This document shows positions 60,828-63,507 of a DNA stretch of 63,507 nt, one piece after another. A program made the position numbers and the translations under genes. Position 1 is the stretch's first letter, and each line of letters begins with the position of its first letter. The notes under the pieces were generated by a model. That model saw nothing but the letters and a program-made list of their open reading frames with translations. It made no database searches and was not told the DNA's origin. Origin of the DNA: Flavobacteriaceae bacterium (GTDB lineage: Bacteria; Bacteroidota; Bacteroidia; Flavobacteriales; Flavobacteriaceae); contig JAGKWW010000031.1 of assembly GCA_021151665.1 (NCBI GenBank), positions 1 to 63,507 of the forward strand, written 5' to 3'.

Positions 60828-62777
60828 ATGGGAATTACCTCAAACAGACAGTTTCGGAGTTTTGCGCTTATTGCCGCGTCGATAAACTTTATTACAGGTT
60901 TATTGGTAATCGTTGGCTGGATTTTAAAGACCCGGGCTATAACCCATATAAAGGCCGACTATATTTCGATGAAATTCAATACAGCGCTGTGCGTGTGTTT
61001 TATGGGTGCTGCACTGTTTTTCAGGTTAGTAAGGGGGGTAAGGAAGTACAAAGGTTTCGCTTATTTTTTAACAACACTTTCGTTTTTAATTGCGCTGATT
61101 TCCTTTTGTGAGTATTTGTTTGGGATTGATGCATATATTGATACACTTTTTTACGCTGACTCTGAAACTGTAGCGACGCCTCACCCGCAGGGAAGGATTA
61201 CACCCCTCACATGTTTGTCTATAGCTGTTATTTCGGCAGGTATATTCTTTTCAGGATACTACCGTGCCGCCAGGGTTATGCAATATATGCTTCATCTTAT
61301 CACCCTTATTACCTTTATCGCTCTTATGGGCTACGTATTTAATATAAAAGCGCTTCACAGTCATTCCTTTTCTACATCTATTGCCCTTCATTCTGCAGTT
61401 ACGATGTTTCTTTTGTCAATCGGGGTAGCCCTTCTTAACCCAGAACTGGGGCTGGTTAGGCTTTTTACAGGAAAACTCATTGGAAACCTAATGGCAAAGA
61501 AGCTTTTCACGAGGATAGTAATAGCGGTGGTTATAGTGGTTTACCTGTTTATTCTTACGTACAGGAATAATGTCATGAGCGTTGAGCTGGCCGCAGTTTT
61601 TTTTGGCATAGTGCTGCTTTTTGCCATGTTGCTTTTTATTAATGACGCCTCCAAAGCGCTAAATAAGATAGAATTGGACAGGAAGCTGGCCGAAGACCGC
61701 TTTCAGCTTGTGGTAGAGTCTGCACCCAACGCGCTTATTATTTCTGATACCAAAGGCGATATCCTGCTGGCCAATCGGCAGGCAAAACTGACATTTGGCT
61801 ATAGTGAAGACGAAATGATAGGCAAAAAGATTGAGATGCTGATACCACGGAATATACGCGACTATCACCCGGATATAAGAAATTCGTTTTTCCAGCACCC
61901 GCAAAAAAGGTCTTTTACAACACTACATGATATTTATGCGGTTAGGAAAGACGGAACAGAATTTCCTGTTGAAATAGGGCTTACCCCGATTAATACCGAC
62001 AAAGGAATTGTAGCCCTGTCATCTATTGTAGATGTTACAGAACGTAAGCAAAACGAGCGTATTATCAGGAAGCAGATGAAAGAGCTGAAAATGAAGAATA
62101 ATGAAATGGAACGCTTTACCTATATCGCTTCTCACGACCTACAGGAGCCGCTCCGCACGGTTTCAAATTATATCCAGTTCCTTCAGGAAGATTATCCCGA
62201 GATAATGAATGAAGAGATAAAGCAACATCTTTCTACTATGGGATCTGCCGTTGAGCGGATGGGTGTATTGGTAAGGTCATTGCTGGATTACGGCCGCCTG
62301 GGGCAGAATAAAGTGCTCACTACTACAGATTGTGCCCAGCTGTTGCAGGAAGTGGTAAGCGACCTTAATAGCCTGATCACAACATCCGGCGCTACCATAG
62401 TGATACAGCCGCTGCCGGTTATAGATTGTTACCGTATGGAGTTGCGACAGGTTTTTCAGAACCTCATAAATAATGCTGTAAAATTCAGGAAGAGGGACGT
62501 TGCCCCGCTTATTACGATATCGCACAGGATAGTAGGAGAGGCTTACGAATTTGCGGTTTCCGATAACGGCATCGGTATAGAGCGACAGCATTTTGACCGA
62601 ATATTCCTGATGTTCCAGCGGCTTCACAGGCAGGATGATTATCAGGGCTATGGTGTTGGTCTTGCCAATTGCAATAAGATTGTAAACTTTCATGGAGGCA
62701 GGCTTTGGGTAGAGTCTGTACCCGGTGAAGGAAGTACCTTTAAATTTTTAATACCTTTTATAAAAAATGAATCATAG
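60828..62777 (+). CDS. Membrane histidine kinase with a PAS sensor
   Basis: A 649-residue kinase. About eight membrane helices in the first 275 residues form a MASE-like integral sensor. A PAS domain follows (about 285-410, VVESAPNALIISDTKGDILLANRQ, TLHDIYAVRKDGTEFPVEIG), then HisKA with His436 in IASHDLQEPLRTV, and an ATPase domain with LINNAVKFRKR, DNGIGI and GYGVGLANCNKIV. It should phosphorylate the CheY-like protein downstream, with which it shares an 11-base overlap. Signal unknown. Confidence 0.9.
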   Translation: MGITSNRQFRSFALIAASINFITGLLVIVGWILKTRAITHIKADYISMKFNTALCVCFMGAALFFRLVRGVRKYKGFAYFLTTLSFLIALISFCEYLFGIDAYIDTLFYADSETVATPHPQGRITPLTCLSIAVISAGIFFSGYYRAARVMQYMLHLITLITFIALMGYVFNIKALHSHSFSTSIALHSAVTMFLLSIGVALLNPELGLVRLFTGKLIGNLMAKKLFTRIVIAVVIVVYLFILTYRNNVMSVELAAVFFGIVLLFAMLLFINDASKALNKIELDRKLAEDRFQLVVESAPNALIISDTKGDILLANRQAKLTFGYSEDEMIGKKIEMLIPRNIRDYHPDIRNSFFQHPQKRSFTTLHDIYAVRKDGTEFPVEIGLTPINTDKGIVALSSIVDVTERKQNERIIRKQMKELKMKNNEMERFTYIASHDLQEPLRTVSNYIQFLQEDYPEIMNEEIKQHLSTMGSAVERMGVLVRSLLDYGRLGQNKVLTTTDCAQLLQEVVSDLNSLITTSGATIVIQPLPVIDCYRMELRQVFQNLINNAVKFRKRDVAPLITISHRIVGEAYEFAVSDNGIGIERQHFDRIFLMFQRLHRQDDYQGYGVGLANCNKIVNFHGGRLWVESVPGEGSTFKFLIPFIKNES

Positions 62778-63201
62778 CAGCGCACCGGTAAACTGTATCA
62801 TGTTGATTGATGATAATAAAATAGACAACTTTTTCCACGAAAGGGTAATCAGGAAAAGTGCAAGTGCAACTCATGTTCTTATAAAAGAATCCGGGGAGGA
62901 GGCACTGCTTCACCTGAAAGATAGCGCACAGCTACAGCCGGACATTATTTTCCTTGATATCAACATGCCCGGGATGAACGGGTGGGAATTTATAGCGCAT
63001 TATAAAAAAATGGATGCCGAACTGGGCAACTGTATGATTGTGGTAATGCTTACCACTTCAGAAAATCCTGATGATGTTGCCCGCGCAAAAGACCATGGAG
63101 TATTGGCTGGATTCAAATCTAAGCCTCTAACAAATGATATGCTGGCAGAGGTAATTGCCACGTACAAGAACAGACTTGAAAATGAAGAAGCCAGCGTATA
63201 A
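62767..63201 (+). CDS. Single-domain response regulator (CheY/Rcp1-like)
   Basis: A 144-residue receiver without an output domain. It has the acidic pair in MLIDDNKIDN, phosphoacceptor Asp64 in IIFLDINMPG, and the conserved Lys in KSKPLTND. The N-terminus overlaps the kinase gene by 11 bases. Such stand-alone receivers act as shuttles in phosphorelays or bind partner proteins. Its stop codon lies on the edge of the truncated, opposite-strand trmB. Confidence 0.88.
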   Translation: MNHSSAPVNCIMLIDDNKIDNFFHERVIRKSASATHVLIKESGEEALLHLKDSAQLQPDIIFLDINMPGMNGWEFIAHYKKMDAELGNCMIVVMLTTSENPDDVARAKDHGVLAGFKSKPLTNDMLAEVIATYKNRLENEEASV

Positions 63202-63507
63202 GCATAGAAACCATCATTATCCGTTTTCAGATTCATCATCCCCTCAGGCTTCATGATAATTTTATAACGGTCCAAAAACTTCGGCCCAGTCAATCGTTTC
63301 TTCTCCCGGCTATCCTGTGGTTGTGGATCCGGAAAGGTTATCCAGATTTCATCAATTTCATTTTCCGCAAAATGTTCAAGGATAGTCTCAATTTGTATCC
63401 GAAGAAAAGCAACATTCCGAATTCCATCTTCCAAAGCTGTCTTGGCTCCACGCCAAATACGATTACCTTTAAAATCGATACCTATAAAATTTTTCTCAGG
63501 AAATAAC
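63195..63507 (-). pseudogene. trmB: 3'-truncated tRNA (guanine46-N7) methyltransferase, partial at window edge
   Basis: The minus strand reads a TrmB segment open through the window edge (from NFIGIDFKGNRIWRGAKTALEDGI at 63500) to KTDNDGFYAYT (63195), with the family's NVAFLRIQIETILEHF, IWITFPDPQPQDSREKKRL and GPKFLDRYKII. After the Thr at 63195 the homology stops exactly where the opposite-strand response-regulator gene ends; the frame continues antisense to that gene to 63000. About 60-70 C-terminal residues, including the T-x-Y-E region, are missing. Either a broken copy, a remnant of a rearrangement, or an assembly join. Confidence 0.7.

Noticed and set aside
1..63507. CRISPR arrays, tRNA or rRNA genes, insertion sequences, prophage
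   Set aside because: Reading both strands showed no regularly spaced identical repeats with unique spacers, no cloverleaf-like tRNA ends, no rRNA segments and no transposase or phage proteins; the short intergenic arrays are too small and degenerate to be CRISPR.

Overview
The window is a stretch of chromosome from a member of the Bacteroidota, most likely family Flavobacteriaceae (Flavobacterium or a close relative). The signs are a secreted protein with a type IX secretion (T9SS) C-terminal sorting domain, a TonB receptor paired with a DUF4249 lipoprotein, long Bacteroidota-type NusB, DUF3276/PUR and DUF1573 proteins, no consistent Shine-Dalgarno sequences, and many start sites preceded by the Bacteroidota promoter pattern (TTG, about 19 bases, TAnnTTTG). 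No rRNA, tRNA, CRISPR array, prophage or insertion sequence was recognised. Most of the content is core genome with a few accessory modules, and no intergenic stretch exceeds 300 bases.

Layout. 1-9.4 kb (+): a giant T9SS-exported adhesin-like protein, a family 2 glycosyltransferase overlapping coaE, and a histidine kinase/OmpR-type regulator pair. 9.4-18.9 kb (-): an operon of exonuclease/GIY-YIG fusion, K+ channel, miaA and acyl-ACP thioesterase; YggS and DUF1015; and an operon of Gfo/Idh/MocA oxidoreductase, two poorly known proteins and 3-hydroxyacyl-CoA dehydrogenase. 19-21.5 kb: pcm, smpB, a SixA-like phosphatase and a split ceramidase-like membrane protein. 21.5-28.7 kb: an ABC ATPase/permease pair, a DUF3037/HipA-like kinase pair, a small secreted protein, a CsaA-like protein, a PUR protein and an ABC exporter. 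28.9-31.9 kb (+): amino-acid dehydrogenase, nusB, DUF1573, yajC. 31.9-39.5 kb: a reduced LigD-like ligase/polymerase, an SDR enzyme with a twin-arginine leader, and a seven-gene minus-strand cluster led by a protease-RimK fusion. 39.6-48.5 kb: clpC, divergent gyrA plus a TPR protein, DUF1569, thiamine pyrophosphokinase, DUF4249. 48.5-60.5 kb (-): TonB receptor, Crp/Fnr regulator, monomeric isocitrate dehydrogenase, rplS, trmD, pheT, dnaK. 60.8-63.5 kb: a second kinase/regulator pair running head-on into a 3'-truncated trmB that leaves the window.

Points of most interest: (1) a retropepsin-like 'ATP-dependent zinc protease' (RimB-type) domain fused to RimK, heading a seven-gene cluster; (2) a LigD-like protein with a precise in-frame loss of most of its OB-fold; (3) a ceramidase-family gene split at a TAATG stop/start; (4) a DUF3037/HipA-like kinase pair; (5) a trmB truncated exactly where a response-regulator gene ends; (6) TGTCA/TGCCA boxes at about the same distance upstream of both dnaK and clpC; (7) several short intergenic arrays, each built from its own 7-, 8- or 13-base word; (8) promoters so close to smpB and a kinase gene that their mRNAs may be leaderless. 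All calls rest on reading the sequence and family knowledge; no database search was run.
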